A stretch of DNA of 64,000 nt from Macrocystis pyrifera (GCA_031763025.1 JASSKH010000001.1:5434024-5498023); one strand, 5' to 3'. Positions 1 to 10,866 are shown, numbered from the stretch's first letter. Numbers and translations: made by a program. The notes: a model not told the origin generated them from the sequence alone.

Positions 1-83
<83 letters not shown>
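1..83. repeat. Poly-C tract at the window edge
   Basis: An uninterrupted run of C fills the left edge. C-rich tails follow every copy of the 5S-like repeat in this window, so this run may be the tail of another unit to the left. A collapsed or padded homopolymer from assembly is also possible. Confidence 0.9.
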
Positions 84-93
84 ACCCTCGGTA

Positions 94-225
94 GCTTGGC
101 GCAAGCAAATGTCTACGCCTGGTCGGTGAAAACCCGACGTGCTTCCTTCCGGCATTGTAGGGATGCGAGGGTCTACGGTCATACCACTACGGGTCAAATG
201 AGTACACCCTCCCCCCCAGTGCCAG
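94..225 (+). repeat. 5S-rRNA-like repeat, copy 1
   Basis: This repeat is shared with 44148-44262 and 53239-53480. Positions 173-195 (GTCTACGGTCATACCACTAC) resemble the 5' end of eukaryotic 5S rRNA, and the TTGTAGG just before it resembles a 5S 3' end. A C-rich tract follows at 206-220. It may be a 5S-derived SINE or a fragment of a decayed 5S array. The 5S similarity is from memory and is not verified. Confidence 0.4.
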
Positions 226-404
226 CGCACGCCTCCTTGTACTCAATTGCTCATCACCTTGTATTTCGATCCCAGACGAGCCTGGTGGACCAGTGCTGTG
301 CCGGCGTGCTCGCGAATCTCACTGCGCCTGCGAACCCCTCCACTTCCACCTCCTCCCACCACGAGAGCTCGACGCAATGATTCACCCCCATCTTGCCCAG
401 CACC

Positions 405-740
405 CTGTCACCCGGGCATCGGGCATCGGGCCGGTCGGTCGTCGCACCCAACGAACAAGAAAACAAAAAAAACGGGTCGCTTTACAAATACGAGAAAAAA
501 AAATACGAACGCAAAGCAAGCAGACAAAACTGGGTTTTCCGAGCAATTGTGCCCGAGGGTGTGCTCCACACACGTACGTACAGTAATGGACTTTCGGCGG
601 GCATTCCGCAAAAAAGAAAGTTGAGAAGCGGAACCAGTCAGCCAAAACTGCGATACAGCAGTCCAGTAGGAACCTTCTGATAATACATTAGACTCACTGG
701 TCAAGTCAATTGTCCAGGGTGAGATAACACGCGCGCTCAC
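405..740 (-). other. Intron of the NAPE-PLD-like gene
   Basis: The donor GTGAGC lies just below 741 and the acceptor ACAG just above 404. The interior is A/T-rich with short A runs. I see no other feature. Confidence 0.55.
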
Positions 741-969
741 CCTTCAGTCCAGACGGCACTATCCAGAGAGGGCCGTCTCCGACAGCCTTCACCGACCCAG
801 CGTCGAGGTGGTCGTAGTGATTGTGGCTCAGCAGCACCACGTCGATGGGGGGCAGCTCGGCCACGGACACGGCCGGCGGGGCAAACCGTTTCGGCCCGAG
901 CATTTGGTTGGCGGGACGCCCTGTCCGAAAACATCGGGTCTGTCAACACGTTCAACCCGTCAATCTGTT

Positions 970-1394
970 TTTTTTTTTTGTGTTTTTTGGGTAGTATTTT
1001 GTGTACGTTTTATATATATTTTGTATATTTTGTAGTAGTATATATTGTTTATATTTTTGTATTTTATTACAATTTTTATATATATTTTTACATCATTCGT
1101 TTTATAAAATATATATATATATTTGCATTGGTCGTTTTTTTTTTTTTTTTTTATTTTTTTTTTTTTTTTTTCCATTTTTTGTTACATTCGTTTGTTTTAT
1201 TTTTCGTAGGTATTTTTATTGCATTATTTTTTTATGTACCAGGTATACATTTTGAAGCGATGAGTTTGACACGCACGCACGCAGAGAACAAACGGGGGGT
1301 GGGTGGGGGGGGGGGGGGGGGTTGGGGTTCAGGTGGGGGTTGGGGTTCAGGTGCGGGTTCAGGTGGGTGTTGGGGGGGAGTTGTACAATAATTC
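970..1394. repeat. AT-rich low-complexity block followed by a G-rich tract
   Basis: T-rich and TA-rich sequence with long T runs (1134-1170) fills 970-1255. A G-rich tract of GGGGTTCAGGT-like units follows at 1294-1380. Both lie in the intron before the catalytic exon of the NAPE-PLD-like gene, so that exon's acceptor is preceded on the minus strand by poly-A rather than a pyrimidine tract. Confidence 0.7.
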
Positions 1395-1568
1395 CGGTCC
1401 CTCTATAGTGCCGGTCGGTATGTATGGGCCAGCCAACAATACCGGCCCTATTGTAGCGGCAACCAACCGGCACTAATTACTCCGCACACTGCCCCCTATG
1501 GTCAATCTCGTCTGTGTCAAGCGATTCCACAGGCGCTATAGCGAAGTGGCGCACTACAGAGGGTAACC
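1395..1568. mobile_element. MITE family A, copy 1
   Basis: A short element with imperfect terminal inverted repeats: GGTCCCTCTATAGTGCCGG at the left and the complement of GGTTACCCTCTGTAGTGC at the right. Internal palindromes are built from AGTGCCGGTTGGTTGCC. Related copies lie at 5530-5638 and 6508-6698. No coding potential, as expected for a non-autonomous DNA transposon. Confidence 0.7.
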
Positions 1569-2391
1569 GGCACTACTGAGTTGAAGTCGGTGTTGAGGGC
1601 GGGGTTGTGGTCTGGGGTGGGGTGGGGTAAAGAAACACGCCCTCACACGTAACGCCTCCCTGCTGCCGTCGGGAGGCGATGGACCGATCGGCGCGGAGTG
1701 CAAGAGCGGCGTGACCAACTCAACGTTCATCAGCACAGTTAGTACCGTGACGTCATCACGGACAACGTGCGTCGCTTCCCGTTAAAACGCTAGTACCCAG
1801 ACCGTGAAAAAGTAACGACTAGACGGTGTAGAATAAAACGACCAGCACGTGAAACACAACGACCAAAAAGAAACGCTAGCGACCAGTAATCCATTATCTG
1901 CAATATGTCAGTCCAATTCTGCAACGTGCAGGATACCCCGTCAATCATGCCTGTCCGGAGGCGTCAAGCAAACACAGCAGCCGGACGTGCTTAAATAACT
2001 TCAATATTCCAGCCCCCACCCGCGCAAGGAAGCGGGTGGGTTCCCCGGGCGAGGGCTCGGGGCGTTCCTAGAGACAAGAAGGCGCAAGCAGCGTCTAGCG
2101 GATGCCGGTAGACCCTCCCGCCACATCACGCCACGCATCACCGATCGCAACAAGCCCAGCGCTGCATCTTCAACACCTCCCCTCGCGCGCACCGGGCCTC
2201 AATACCGCCGCTGCCTCCCCCCCCTTTCCCTTTCCCCCCTCCCCTGTTCTCACACCCCCCCAGCCCAACCCGATTCCTACCAAAATGTCTCCTCAAGGAA
2301 ATCAGTTCCAATTTTTTACCACGTCACCCTCCCCCCCCCCTATCCCGCCTCGACCGGAATTCCTCGCTCAGGGATTTCAAGCTATACTTAC
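1569..2391. other. Intron sequence, no recognised feature
   Basis: Mixed-composition intron of the NAPE-PLD-like gene. C-rich runs at 2215-2270 and 2325-2345 act as the only landmarks. No gene or repeat recognised. Confidence 0.5.
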
Positions 2392-2696
2392 CTGAATGAG
2401 CATGGTGGCGTGTCCTATCCACGTCACTCGCATAGGATCATCCTTTCCGTGTCTTGCGATCTCGTCGAGTTCCACCTGCTTGAGCGAGGCAGACCAAAAC
2501 AGGGGAGGGGCCAGACCACCACCGTGAGTTCACCACCGTGAGTTGCCTGTTGCAACTCCGAGCGCCCCCATGTTCAAATATAAAAGCAGCCGACAAAACC
2601 CTTACCTGGCATGCACTCAAAACTAACACACCACCACCCCCCATGTCCATCACCATCACCGCTAGCCGGTTATTTCACACCGCGCACTTTCCTCAA

Positions 2697-3092
2697 CACC
2701 AAACTACACCACACCACATCATCACACCATCCCTCCCCCCCCTCTGCCACCCCCCCTACCCCCCCCCACCACACCACACCATACCTTACTACACCACATC
2801 ATTCCATTCCATACCATACCATACCGTACCATACCATACCAAGCCACACCATACCATACCATACCATACCATACCATACCACACCATACCATTCCACACT
2901 ACATCATTCCATACCATACCATACCACACCACACCATACCACACCGTACCGAACCATACCATACCATATCATACTATACCATACCTTACTACACCACATC
3001 ATTTCATACCACACTATACCATACCATACCATACCATACCATACCATGCCATACCATTCCACACCATACAATACCATACCACACCATCTTAT
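2697..3092. repeat. Pentanucleotide (ATACC)n satellite
   Basis: About 400 bases of ATACC/ACACC/ATTCC pentamers lie in an intron of the NAPE-PLD-like gene. The array ends about 5 bases from the splice donor of the upstream exon at 3098. Long open frames across it are artefacts of a period that avoids stop codons. Confidence 0.95.
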
Positions 3093-3320
3093 CCCACCTC
3101 AGCTTTCGGGAGCGCTTCCTTCGCCTCCTCCTCCGTGGGCGACACGCCAAATCCCTCCTGAGATGTCATCACCTTGAACAGGTCCCCGATGCTCTTGGCA
3201 GTTGCGCCGGGGGCCCAAGGGTTGTCGTACGTCACTCGTGTTCGAGGAGACCTCGGGACTCGGTCTAGAGGGACAGCAAGGGGAGGAAAAGGTTCACACA
3301 TCGTAGAAATCAGCTAGACC

Positions 3321-3600
3321 AGATAGGTCAGATCCCCGCTTCATGACCTAGGTAGCTCAGGGCAGATAGATTAATGATCTGTATGATCCAGCTCAGATAT
3401 ATTCATGGGCTGTACGATTCAGCTCATGTTGTCCTGGTGGGAGCCGAACAATCTGCATGATCTAACACGACATCATCTACCTGTAGTACCTCTCTCCTGG
3501 GTTGGATCTGTACGAGACAGATCCTGCACAGCATGTTATATCTGCAGGTTAGGATCTATCTGATCTATCTGGTCTATCTGATCTATCCGAGCTGTGGACT
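3321..3600 (+). repeat. Dispersed repeat family C, copy 1
   Basis: Built around GATCTGTATGATC, GGTGGGAGCCG and CTGGGTTGGATCTGTAC motifs. The same order of motifs recurs at 4596-5056 (split by a SINE) and 49990-50215. No coding capacity. The terminal stretch repeats GATCTATCTG. The type is unknown; a non-autonomous element is likely. Confidence 0.65.
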
Positions 3601-4230
3601 GCTATAGGCAACGAACACAGTACCAAAAAACATAAATACAAATGGTAGTGCGAAGCTATCGAGCGGTCCCTCAATTGAGTAACCGGAAAAATAGGAAACC
3701 TTTGGGCATGCCTAGGGGGGGTGAGGGGACTCACGATGAGCGGGGCAGGCAAGTCGGCATCTGCGGGGGGCGTGATGACCGTGGGAAGCACTTGTCTAGC
3801 CGTTGCCATTCCCGTTGCTGTTGCTGCTACGGGCAGTAAGGGGGGAACAGGAGGAGGATGAGGAGGAAGGAGGAAGGAGGGGAAACGTACGAGGAGCAGC
3901 GGGGGGGGGGGGGGGGGGGGGGGAGGGGAGGTTATGCCAAGGAGAGGTGGGGGTGGGGGTGGTAAGGGTAGGGGAGAGGTAATATAAGTATGGGGGGGGT
4001 TGTAAGGGGTAGCGGGAGGAGGGTTAGCAAAAGGTGAGAGGGAACGAACAAGTTGATAAAAGGGTTTGATCGACGAACGATGCCCGTGGTTTTATTTTTT
4101 CCTTGATATATGAAGTATACAAATAGGCGACAGATAGATACCATCCCTATCAACAGCGTCTGCTAAATACTCGGGGTAACGCCGCACGCACCATGCCGGA
4201 TACAGGCGCGATCATCCCAGGCCAGAATAC
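3601..4230. other. Low-complexity region with a poly-G run
   Basis: Contains a run of about 23 G at 3901-3923 and G-rich sequence to about 4020. A possible 5' exon of the NAPE-PLD-like gene lies around 3740-3815 (minus) but is not proven. Nothing else recognised. Confidence 0.4.
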
Positions 4231-4334
4231 TACGGGGGTGCATAGTAAATAGGACCAAATCTTGACAGTAAAGATATGGAAATACATGGGTGTTTGTGTG
4301 TACCGTAGGTCCTATTAACTATGGCCCTCCGTAA
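4231..4334. mobile_element. MITE family B, copy 1
   Basis: About 100 bp with ends matching ACGGGGGaccaTAGTAAAT and its complement. Sister copies at 5350-5450 and 52270-52377. The interior differs between copies while the ends are conserved, as expected for a tiny TIR element. Confidence 0.75.
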
Positions 4335-4595
4335 TAGTAGGTGGTGCTCGCGTTTTGATTGGTAGGATGCTGAAGGACGTCTAATTGTTTCATTTGTGGA
4401 ATATTGAAAAACAAAATGTGCGCCATATATAATATACACTGAAGAGAGGGGAATTACAACGCCACACGTGCGTCATTCGGACTCTCCCGGTGTTCCCAGC
4501 AAGGCGTGGCAACCGCTCGACATCAAACCAAAGCAACACAAGAAACAAAAAAAAAAGTTTTCATATTTTACACATTGGACAGGTCATACAGGCCA

Positions 4596-5056
4596 TTCCC
4601 ACTCCATGATCTATAAACCTTTCAGAGCAGATATATTCCTGATCTGTACGATCTGTGCCTCGAGTTTCCGGGTGGGAGCCGTATTGTACAATCTTCATGC
4701 TTCCATGTATAGGACATGTCCTGCATAACAAAATGATAAGCGGAAAGCGCGAGAGCGTGAGTTAGCTGCATTCGATGAAAATCGACGAGCAGTGGGAATG
4801 CTGAACCCTATGCGCGACAAAAAAATGAAGGCAAGTACCGGGGTGGAGAGAAGGGACGACACCTGTGACCACGGCTTGTCCAGAAAATCGTCGACGGTAA
4901 AACCTACTACTAGTGAAGGCTGGAAAGTAAAAGTGATGACCAAAAAGAAAAGAAAAAAAGTCTCCCGGATTGGATCTGTACTTATACTATAAAGACCCTG
5001 CACAAAATGCTATAACGGCATTTAGGATCTAGATGATCTGTATCGATCCGATGTGT
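4596..5056 (+). repeat. Dispersed repeat family C, copy 2, interrupted by a SINE
   Basis: The left part (4596-4732, TTTCCGGGTGGGAGCCG) and the right part (4962-5056, GGATTGGATCTGTAC, then GATGATCTGTATCGATC) are the two halves of the repeat seen whole at 3321-3600. A SINE copy sits between them, so this copy is older than that SINE insertion. Confidence 0.65.
4733..4961 (+). mobile_element. tRNA-derived SINE, 5'-truncated copy
   Basis: Matches the body of the full SINE at 28629-28966 (AGCGGAAAGCGCGAGAGCG, then CGACGAGCAGTGGGAATGC, then TGACCACGGCTTGTCCAG) and ends in an A-rich tail. The tRNA-like head is absent. It is inserted into a family C repeat. Confidence 0.8.
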
Positions 5057-5349
5057 GTAGTGCAACATTTTCTACATGCGTGCTATATCTTACTCGGCAC
5101 GGCAGTATCAAGACAATTGCGGGCATGCATACGCATGTACATCGTCCGCTGTGAGATCGTTCAACAAGAACACGGCTGGACACTCGACTTTCCTTCAACC
5201 TCGCGAGCAGAACATACTTATCGCTCAGGCCGAGAATACAATACATTACTGGTCCCTCCACAGTGCCGATTGCCCGCTACATTGCCTGCTTGGTGGTGCT
5301 GTTCTCCTCGTTTATTATATTCGCCAATCTTTTTCTCGCTCCTTCCTAC
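5057..5349. other. Unassigned spacer
   Basis: About 290 bases between a family C repeat and a family B MITE. No gene or repeat recognised. Confidence 0.4.
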
Positions 5350-5450
5350 TGGGACCGTAGTAAACAGGACCAAATATTGACAGCAAAAAGGGGTAAATAT
5401 ATAGGTTTTTGTGTGTACCGTAGGTTCTATTTACTATGGTCCCCCGTAAC
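5350..5450. mobile_element. MITE family B, copy 2
   Basis: Ends GGGACCGTAGTAAACAGGACC and CTATTTACTATGGTCCCCC are mutually inverted. About 100 bp. Its core GTGTGTACCGTAGGT is shared with copy 1. Confidence 0.75.
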
Positions 5451-5529
5451 GGTAGTCGTAACTCAGTTCCGTGCCTTGCATTTTTTTATCGCGCCAAGGC
5501 TTCAGCCGTTTCTCCCCTCGTCCACCGCT

Positions 5530-5638
5530 CTAGTGTGGGAGTGCAGTGTGCGGAGTAAATAGTGCCGGTTGGTTGCATCTATAATAGTGCCGGTATTGTT
5601 TGGTTGGCGCATACGTACCGGCACTATATAGAGGGACC
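5530..5638. mobile_element. MITE family A, copy 2 (one half)
   Basis: Carries AGTGTGCGGAGTAAATAG, AGTGCCGGTTGGTTGC and the terminal GGCACTATATAGAGGGACC. It corresponds to the complement of 1395-1500, so only about half an element is present. Confidence 0.65.
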
Positions 5639-6507
5639 GGCACTACTGCATTTGTTTGGCCTTTCAAGTCAACAACAACACGGGGGGAAAATATTCCCGG
5701 CCAAGAGTAGCTGTCGATACGTAGGAACTCGCACTGCATTGAAATTTGTAACTATCGTCAGCTTGTGTGCGTTAGTGGATCCCGGTGGGTCGGTCGGTCG
5801 GTCGATCGATCGCTTCAGCTCTCTCCAAAAGGGGTTCCTGTTTGCTAGGAGACCTGCAAATACAAAAAAAAAAACTCGCATCCATGATGAGAGTGATTGA
5901 TCCCTGTCGATAATCGAGCTTTTTCCCGGCTACATGAAATCCGACTTTTCCAAAAGCTGTACCTAGAATTCAGGCACAGGCAGTGTACTTCGTATACGTC
6001 GTATGCTAAAAAAAGGGCGTCACAACATACATAAGGCGTCATGCCCTATATCAAGTTTCAGGAGGCGTTTTGTCAAGCACATTTCGTAAAATAATATCCC
6101 TGGTATCTGGTAGGGCATTTAGTCCAAGTGATACTATTTCAGCACTTTTCAGGGGTCCAAACCGCACCGAACCGCGGTTCGGTCCTCTCTCTCTGTACAC
6201 GATCACGGGGGAATCTATTTAATACCTGCCACTCTGTCCTCATGGTCATAAGGACATTTTATACTTAATATTAGTGTACAACAGTGCCTTATATTTGGGC
6301 ACAGAGAACCGAATATGGTGTGCAAACGGAGGGGGGTGCCCGGTCTTCGGGTCCATCGTGGATTCGGGCTACTGATACAGTCCGATTCGGTTCGAATCGC
6401 CCCATGACACACCTAACTTCCGTTTACCGGCTCCCGAATTTCTTGTTTTCGTATGAATCCAAGCCTGGATTTCTCAGTGCCCCTCGTCCTACAGTAATAA
6501 AGTAAAC
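5639..6507. other. No recognised gene
   Basis: A GGTC/GATC microsatellite lies at 5785-5812. Short open frames occur but none looks like a known family. Confidence 0.4.
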
Positions 6508-6698
6508 GGTCCCTCTATAGTGCCGGTTGCTAGCTAGCTTATATAGTGCCTGTGAAATCGCTTGGCACGTATGGGATCAACCAGTGTGGCAGGGCAGTGT
6601 GCGGAGGGAATAGTGCCGGTTGGTTGCCGCTGTAATAGTGCCGGTATGCTTGTTGGCTATATAGATGGTTGTTGGCTATATAGCGGCACTATAGAGCT
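6508..6698. mobile_element. MITE family A, copy 3
   Basis: Starts with GGTCCCTCTATAGTGCCGG and ends with GCGGCACTATAGAG, the inverted counterpart. About 190 bp, similar in length to copy 1. Confidence 0.7.
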
Positions 6699-6712
6699 AC
6701 TTACATATATAT

Positions 6713-8697
6713 ATATATCTCTCTCTGAGCGTGCTCGGTTGGTACATCCCTGGCCTCTCAGAGCTCCCACTTGAACACCGCCTCCTTCGATCACTTGCCG
6801 GACCTTTCCAGCGGTTCTTTGTTTTCTCTATTTTTTTTTTGGCACTTTCAGTTATTTTTTTCCTCTTTTCTTCTTTCGTTTCGTGTGCGTGCGAGTACTC
6901 AGAGCACGGCACCGCGGGCGAGCCCGGCGCCGTCGCGGGTGTCAGCGGGTGCTGGCGGGTAGAGGGGGCGTTGCAAGGAGCGCGGTCGCCGTTTTTGTGG
7001 CTAGGCGTCGCGTGTGCCTCGAAACACGAGGGGAGCATGAATGGGTTCTGTCTGGCTTCCATTTGTGGAATTGGATATAATATGTATACAAAACATAATT
7101 CAACCGGTGCTTATCTTTGCGACCAAGCTGAAGTTCACAGAGACAGCTACGCAGTCTGAACACCAATATTGTCCACAAAGCTGGCGAACGAGGGCCACGG
7201 TGAGCACCGGGCTTCACGCGAGGCGGGCGACGGGGCTCATTGTAGCAGAGACGGAGGAAAGCTTTACGCGGACCGATTCGGTGGCGAGGTGGTCGCGAGA
7301 GGGGCGGGCGGCGTACGAGGCTGAGAGAGGAGCTCTGCTGTTCGATTTTTTCTTGACCGGTGCAAGGTGTTCCAATCAGACAGATAATTATTACATGGGA
7401 GGGGACGGGGATTTTTTCTTCTTTCCATTTTCGGTTTCGTTTTCATTGTTTATGCAGTGCTGCTGTGCCGTGCTGTGCTTTCTCTTTCTTACATACAGCA
7501 CATCACAACAAGAAAATAACAAGTCGCACCCTACCTGGGGTATGTACGTACGTACGGCATGCGGCGTTCGGGTTGGTTTCCTGGATGGAGCATAGAGCTC
7601 TTGGCATTTGCAAATCGCCTGTTCGCACCTAATTGTTTGGACCGTATGTTCCGTTCTTCCATTCTTTTTCTTCCTCCTCGCGAGCGAGCGTAGCGGGCGG
7701 AACTGCCCGTGACGCGAAGCGCATTATATACATATTTTTTCTTCTTTTAATATCATCACTTTCACTTTCCAGCTTAAACTCGTTGGAGGTTTCGTTCACC
7801 GTCAGCGATCGTCTGGACAAGCCGTGGTCACAGGCGTCGTTTCTTTCTTCCCCCCCGGGTATACAGAGACACCGATACCGTAAAGGTGCCCTCCTGTACA
7901 GCAGTCTGGTGTTGTCTCCGGCTCGCCCGTACCTGCGATTTATGTTGGAGTAGGTCTGAAAAATTTCGGGGGAGTCGGGACGACGAGTGTCGCAAATTCC
8001 GTACCTCGGCGTTGAGCCCTTCCTGGTCTCACCGAGGATATCGCCCCCGCAAGACTAGCTTCTTGGGCAAGGCCAATCTGAAGTGCCTTGCTAGAGCTCT
8101 TCCCCAACGAGCGTCCACGTACCCGCCCCTCCACCCCCTCCACCACCTGTCCCGCCAGATGCACTTCTACCTGCACCCCCTCCTTCCCCTGTGTTTGATC
8201 TATTAAGGGGAACTGCGATGTATGGACGTCATCGCTTGCTCGGGGCTTGGTTTGTGTTGTAGTGTGTGGGCGCTTCTGCGCTCGGCCAGCAAAGCTCCCG
8301 AGTTTGACTTTCGCGAGCGATCCTCGGAGCAGGAAAATTTGCAAGTTCCACTCGCAAAAAAAACATAAATAAAATAAGTAAATAAATTAATGAATGAGAA
8401 AGTTGAAATTTTTTTGACACAAACCGAATTTGAAGGTACCAGTAAAAAAATCAAGCAGTACGTGCCTGATTTTTTTTTTTTTTTTTTTTTTTCAAAACTG
8501 ACAAACCTGAACGTGCAACAAAAGTGGAGAAACTAAAGATCTGCTTTTCAAAACTGAAAAAACTGAAACTGCAAAAAAATCGGAGAAAACAAAGAAGCGC
8601 TGGAAAGGTCCGGCAAGTAATAGAAGGAGGCGGTGTCCAAGTGGGAGCTCTGAGAGCTAGGGATGTACCAACCGAGCACGCTCAGAGAGAAATATAT
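6713..8697. mobile_element. Non-autonomous element with about 100-bp TIRs (family D), copy A
   Basis: The left end (6715-6812, beginning TCTCTCTGAGCGTGCTCGG) recurs inverted at 8594-8696, giving terminal inverted repeats of about 100 bp around a 2-kb element. Long TIRs suggest a Mutator-type non-autonomous element, and AT-rich flanks could be a target duplication. The interior has no convincing gene. About 600 bp of it is shared with 8786-9520 and 54915-55535. A SINE has inserted at 7735-7862. Confidence 0.7.
7735..7862 (-). mobile_element. SINE, tail half only
   Basis: Contains the SINE tail order on the minus strand: a T-rich start (poly-A on the minus strand), CACTTTCACTTTCCAGC, then GACAAGCCGTGGTCACAG. 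The head is missing. It lies inside the family D element. Confidence 0.75.
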
Positions 8698-8785
8698 CTA
8701 CAAGCAAGTCTACCAGCACTAACGTTGCAGGAATTTGGGCTTGGAGGAGGATGGGGATGTTGAGGGAAAAGGCCCAGGATACCTT

Positions 8786-10500
8786 TCTTTCTGAGCGCGC
8801 TCGGTTAGTACATCCCTGGCCTCTCAGAGCTCCCACTTGGACACCGTTTCCTTCAATTACTTGCCGACGAGAGCCTTTTTTCCTTTCTTCTTATTTCGTT
8901 TTGTGTGCGGCCGTGTACCCAAAGCGCGGCACCGCGGGCGAGCCCGGCGCCGTCGCGGGTGTCAGCGGGCGCTGGCGGGTAGAGGGGGAGTTGAAAGAAG
9001 CGTGGTCGCCGTTTTCGTGGCTAGGCATCGCGTGTCCATCGAAACACGAGGGAAGCATGGATGAGCTCTGCCTGGCCTCCTGCTGTGGGGTTGGATATAA
9101 CATGTACGGGTCTATAAGGTTCGTTTGGGACTGCAAACAATTAAAGTCAAGCGGTGCTTATTTTGGCGACCAAGCTAAATTTTACAGAGAGAGCATCGCA
9201 GTCTGAGCACCAACATTGTCAAGCTGGCGAACGACGGCCACGGTGAGCATCGGGTTTCACGCGAGGCGCACGCGCTCACTGGGGCAGAGACGGAGGAAAG
9301 CTTTACCCGAATCGGTGGCGAGGTGGTCGCGAGAGGGGAGGGCAGCCTACGAGGCTGGGAGAAGATCTGCTGCTCATTTTTTTTTTACCGGCGCAAGGTG
9401 CTCCATGCAGCAGGCGGAAACTAATTATATCAGCGGGGACGGTTTTTTATTTCTTCTTCCTGAAATTTTCGTTTTCAAGTTTTTGCGGTGCTGTACCGTG
9501 CTGTGCTTTCTAATTCAAACTTAGGCCGTTTCCTGTGCGGTTCGATTTAAAAGCGTCAGATTTTGACCCGATCGCATTTTCAGATATGAACTTGGCAATC
9601 GAAACAGTCTTCCTCTGCGGAAAAATCAGATTTATTGTGCGTGCAGAGATTCGAGCAAACGCCGAGACCAACTGCTTTTGTTGTGGTCTGGCGTCGTGGA
9701 GAGACGCGCTGGGTGCGCGTAGGATCCAAGCGTCCGAGCCCACGCTGACTGCCTCTGGTCTGGCGGCGAAGAGACGTGGCGAGTGCGCTAGAGTCAACCT
9801 GTCTTGGTATTTTGTGTTTCATTTTGTGACTGACTGCTGCTGCTGCTGCTACTGTACACCAGTGGAGTCTACGAGTATCTATCCACGGAGAGGCGCGTGC
9901 CGAGTGCGCTTCTCTTAGTCTCTAGGCCCGAGCACGCGCCAGCCGACCCTAGTCTGGCCACGGAGGGACGCGCCGTCCGCGCGTCGGGCGCGAAGCAACG
10001 TCGGTATACAGCTGTATCACCATCCAACTCATCGATCGTTCTGCTGCTGTTTGCTGTTGTGAACAACATCATGAATTTAGAGAGCATGCCATTTTTCGAT
10101 TTGAATATCTGATGACTCAGGTCGTCGGATTTTGGCGACGACCTGGGTCATCGGATTCTCAAATCGAAAAAAATCCGGTCGAATTTCGCATATTTGGACT
10201 GCATAAGCACGGTCATTCATTTTTGAGATCGAAAAATGCCAATCTGAAGCTCGAAATCGAACCGCATAGGAAACGGCCTCATGATTTAAAAAAAAAAAAC
10301 GTACCCTACCTGGGGTATGTACGTACGTACATGCATGCGGCGTTCGGGTCATTTTCCTGGATCGGGGATGGAACTCTTGGCATTGCAAGTCGCTTGTTTG
10401 CACCCAACACCCACCAGTAATTGTTTGGACCGTCTGTTCCGTTCCATTCTTTCTCGTGGACGAGTGTAGCGAGCGGAACCGCCCGCGAAGCGCTTGTAGA
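8786..10500 (+). mobile_element. Family D element, copy B (right end missing)
   Basis: Begins with the same terminal sequence as copy A (CTGAGCGCGCTCGGTTAG) and follows copy A through GCGAGCCCGGCGCCGTCGCG and the shared tail at 10300-10495 (ACCCTACCTGGGGTATGTAC). A 755-bp Harbinger-like MITE at 9524-10278 interrupts it. No right TIR found. Confidence 0.65.
9524..10278. mobile_element. Harbinger-like MITE, copy 1
   Basis: Ends GGCCGTTTCCTGTGCGGTTC and the inverted GAACCGCATAGGAAACGGCC. Flanked by TTA (9521-9523) and TCA (10279-10281), a likely decayed TTA/TAA target duplication as made by PIF/Harbinger transposases. It has an internal palindrome near 10108-10160 (GACTCAGGTCGTCGGATTTT). The second copy at 42211-42990 has intact TAA duplications. 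Confidence 0.8.
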
Positions 10501-10751
10501 CCTTACTGGTTTGCCAGGTACAGTATGCTACTGCAGTATTCGTTGTCGAGGTTTCAGCGCTACATCTCCCCGAAAGAGATGGCTGGAGGCTGGAGGCGCT
10601 ATTCCATGCTGCCATGGCCTTGCAATGCAGGTGATGAGGCGATGGTCATGTCATTTGAGTCACATCGCGCTCCAGCCACCGGCATAACGTACCGATACGA
10701 TACTCGTACCTACTACCTGGTATATACACGAGCACTATTAATAGTTGCACA

Positions 10752-10830
10752 GCAGCAGCATAGTATGAGTGTTGCACCAGGCATACCGGTATGAGTGTTG
10801 CACCAGGCATACCGGTATGAGTGCTGTATA

Positions 10831-10862
<32 letters not shown>

Positions 10863-10866
10863 GTTG
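10752..10866. repeat. Tandem 32-bp duplication and (GTT)n tract
   Basis: TATGAGTGTTGCACCAGGCA occurs twice in tandem, followed by a GTT microsatellite at 10829-10866. Read on the minus strand, the microsatellite is an (AAC)n run directly after the LINE 3' end and is probably that LINE's tail. Confidence 0.75.

Larger units (their letters stand above)
258..3264 (-). pseudogene. NAPE-PLD-like metallo-beta-lactamase-fold hydrolase, partial, with frame faults
   Basis: N-acylphosphatidylethanolamine phospholipase D family: zinc hydrolases that release N-acylethanolamines from membrane lipids. Four minus-strand exons are visible: 3264-3098 (contains YDNPW), 2475-2392 (RVTWIGHATMLIQ), 964-741 ([21 protein letters not shown], then the metal-binding SHNHYDHLD and VPSGLK) and 404-258 (CVELSWWEE, TPAQHW). 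Exon order and spacing match the animal enzyme. Donors are GT and acceptors AG, and the first three exons join in phase. The gene continues beyond position 1. Further 5' exons must lie above 3264; an open stretch with a good donor near 3740-3815 is a candidate but does not join in phase. Two faults are visible: one extra base in exon 964-741 (around 902-905) and a one-base phase mismatch at the join to 404-258. This is either a young pseudogene or an active gene with sequence errors. Homology is strong; activity is uncertain. Confidence 0.75.

Noticed and set aside
2538-3177. Open frames of 207 and 188 codons rich in His/Thr/Tyr/Pro
   Set aside because: They are translations of the (ATACC)n satellite; a stop-free pentamer gives long frames in any direction.
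6883-7160. Conserved Pro/Arg-rich frames in the family D elements
   Set aside because: Copies at 6.9, 8.9 and 55 kb keep DNA similarity but not one common reading frame, so this is not convincing coding sequence.
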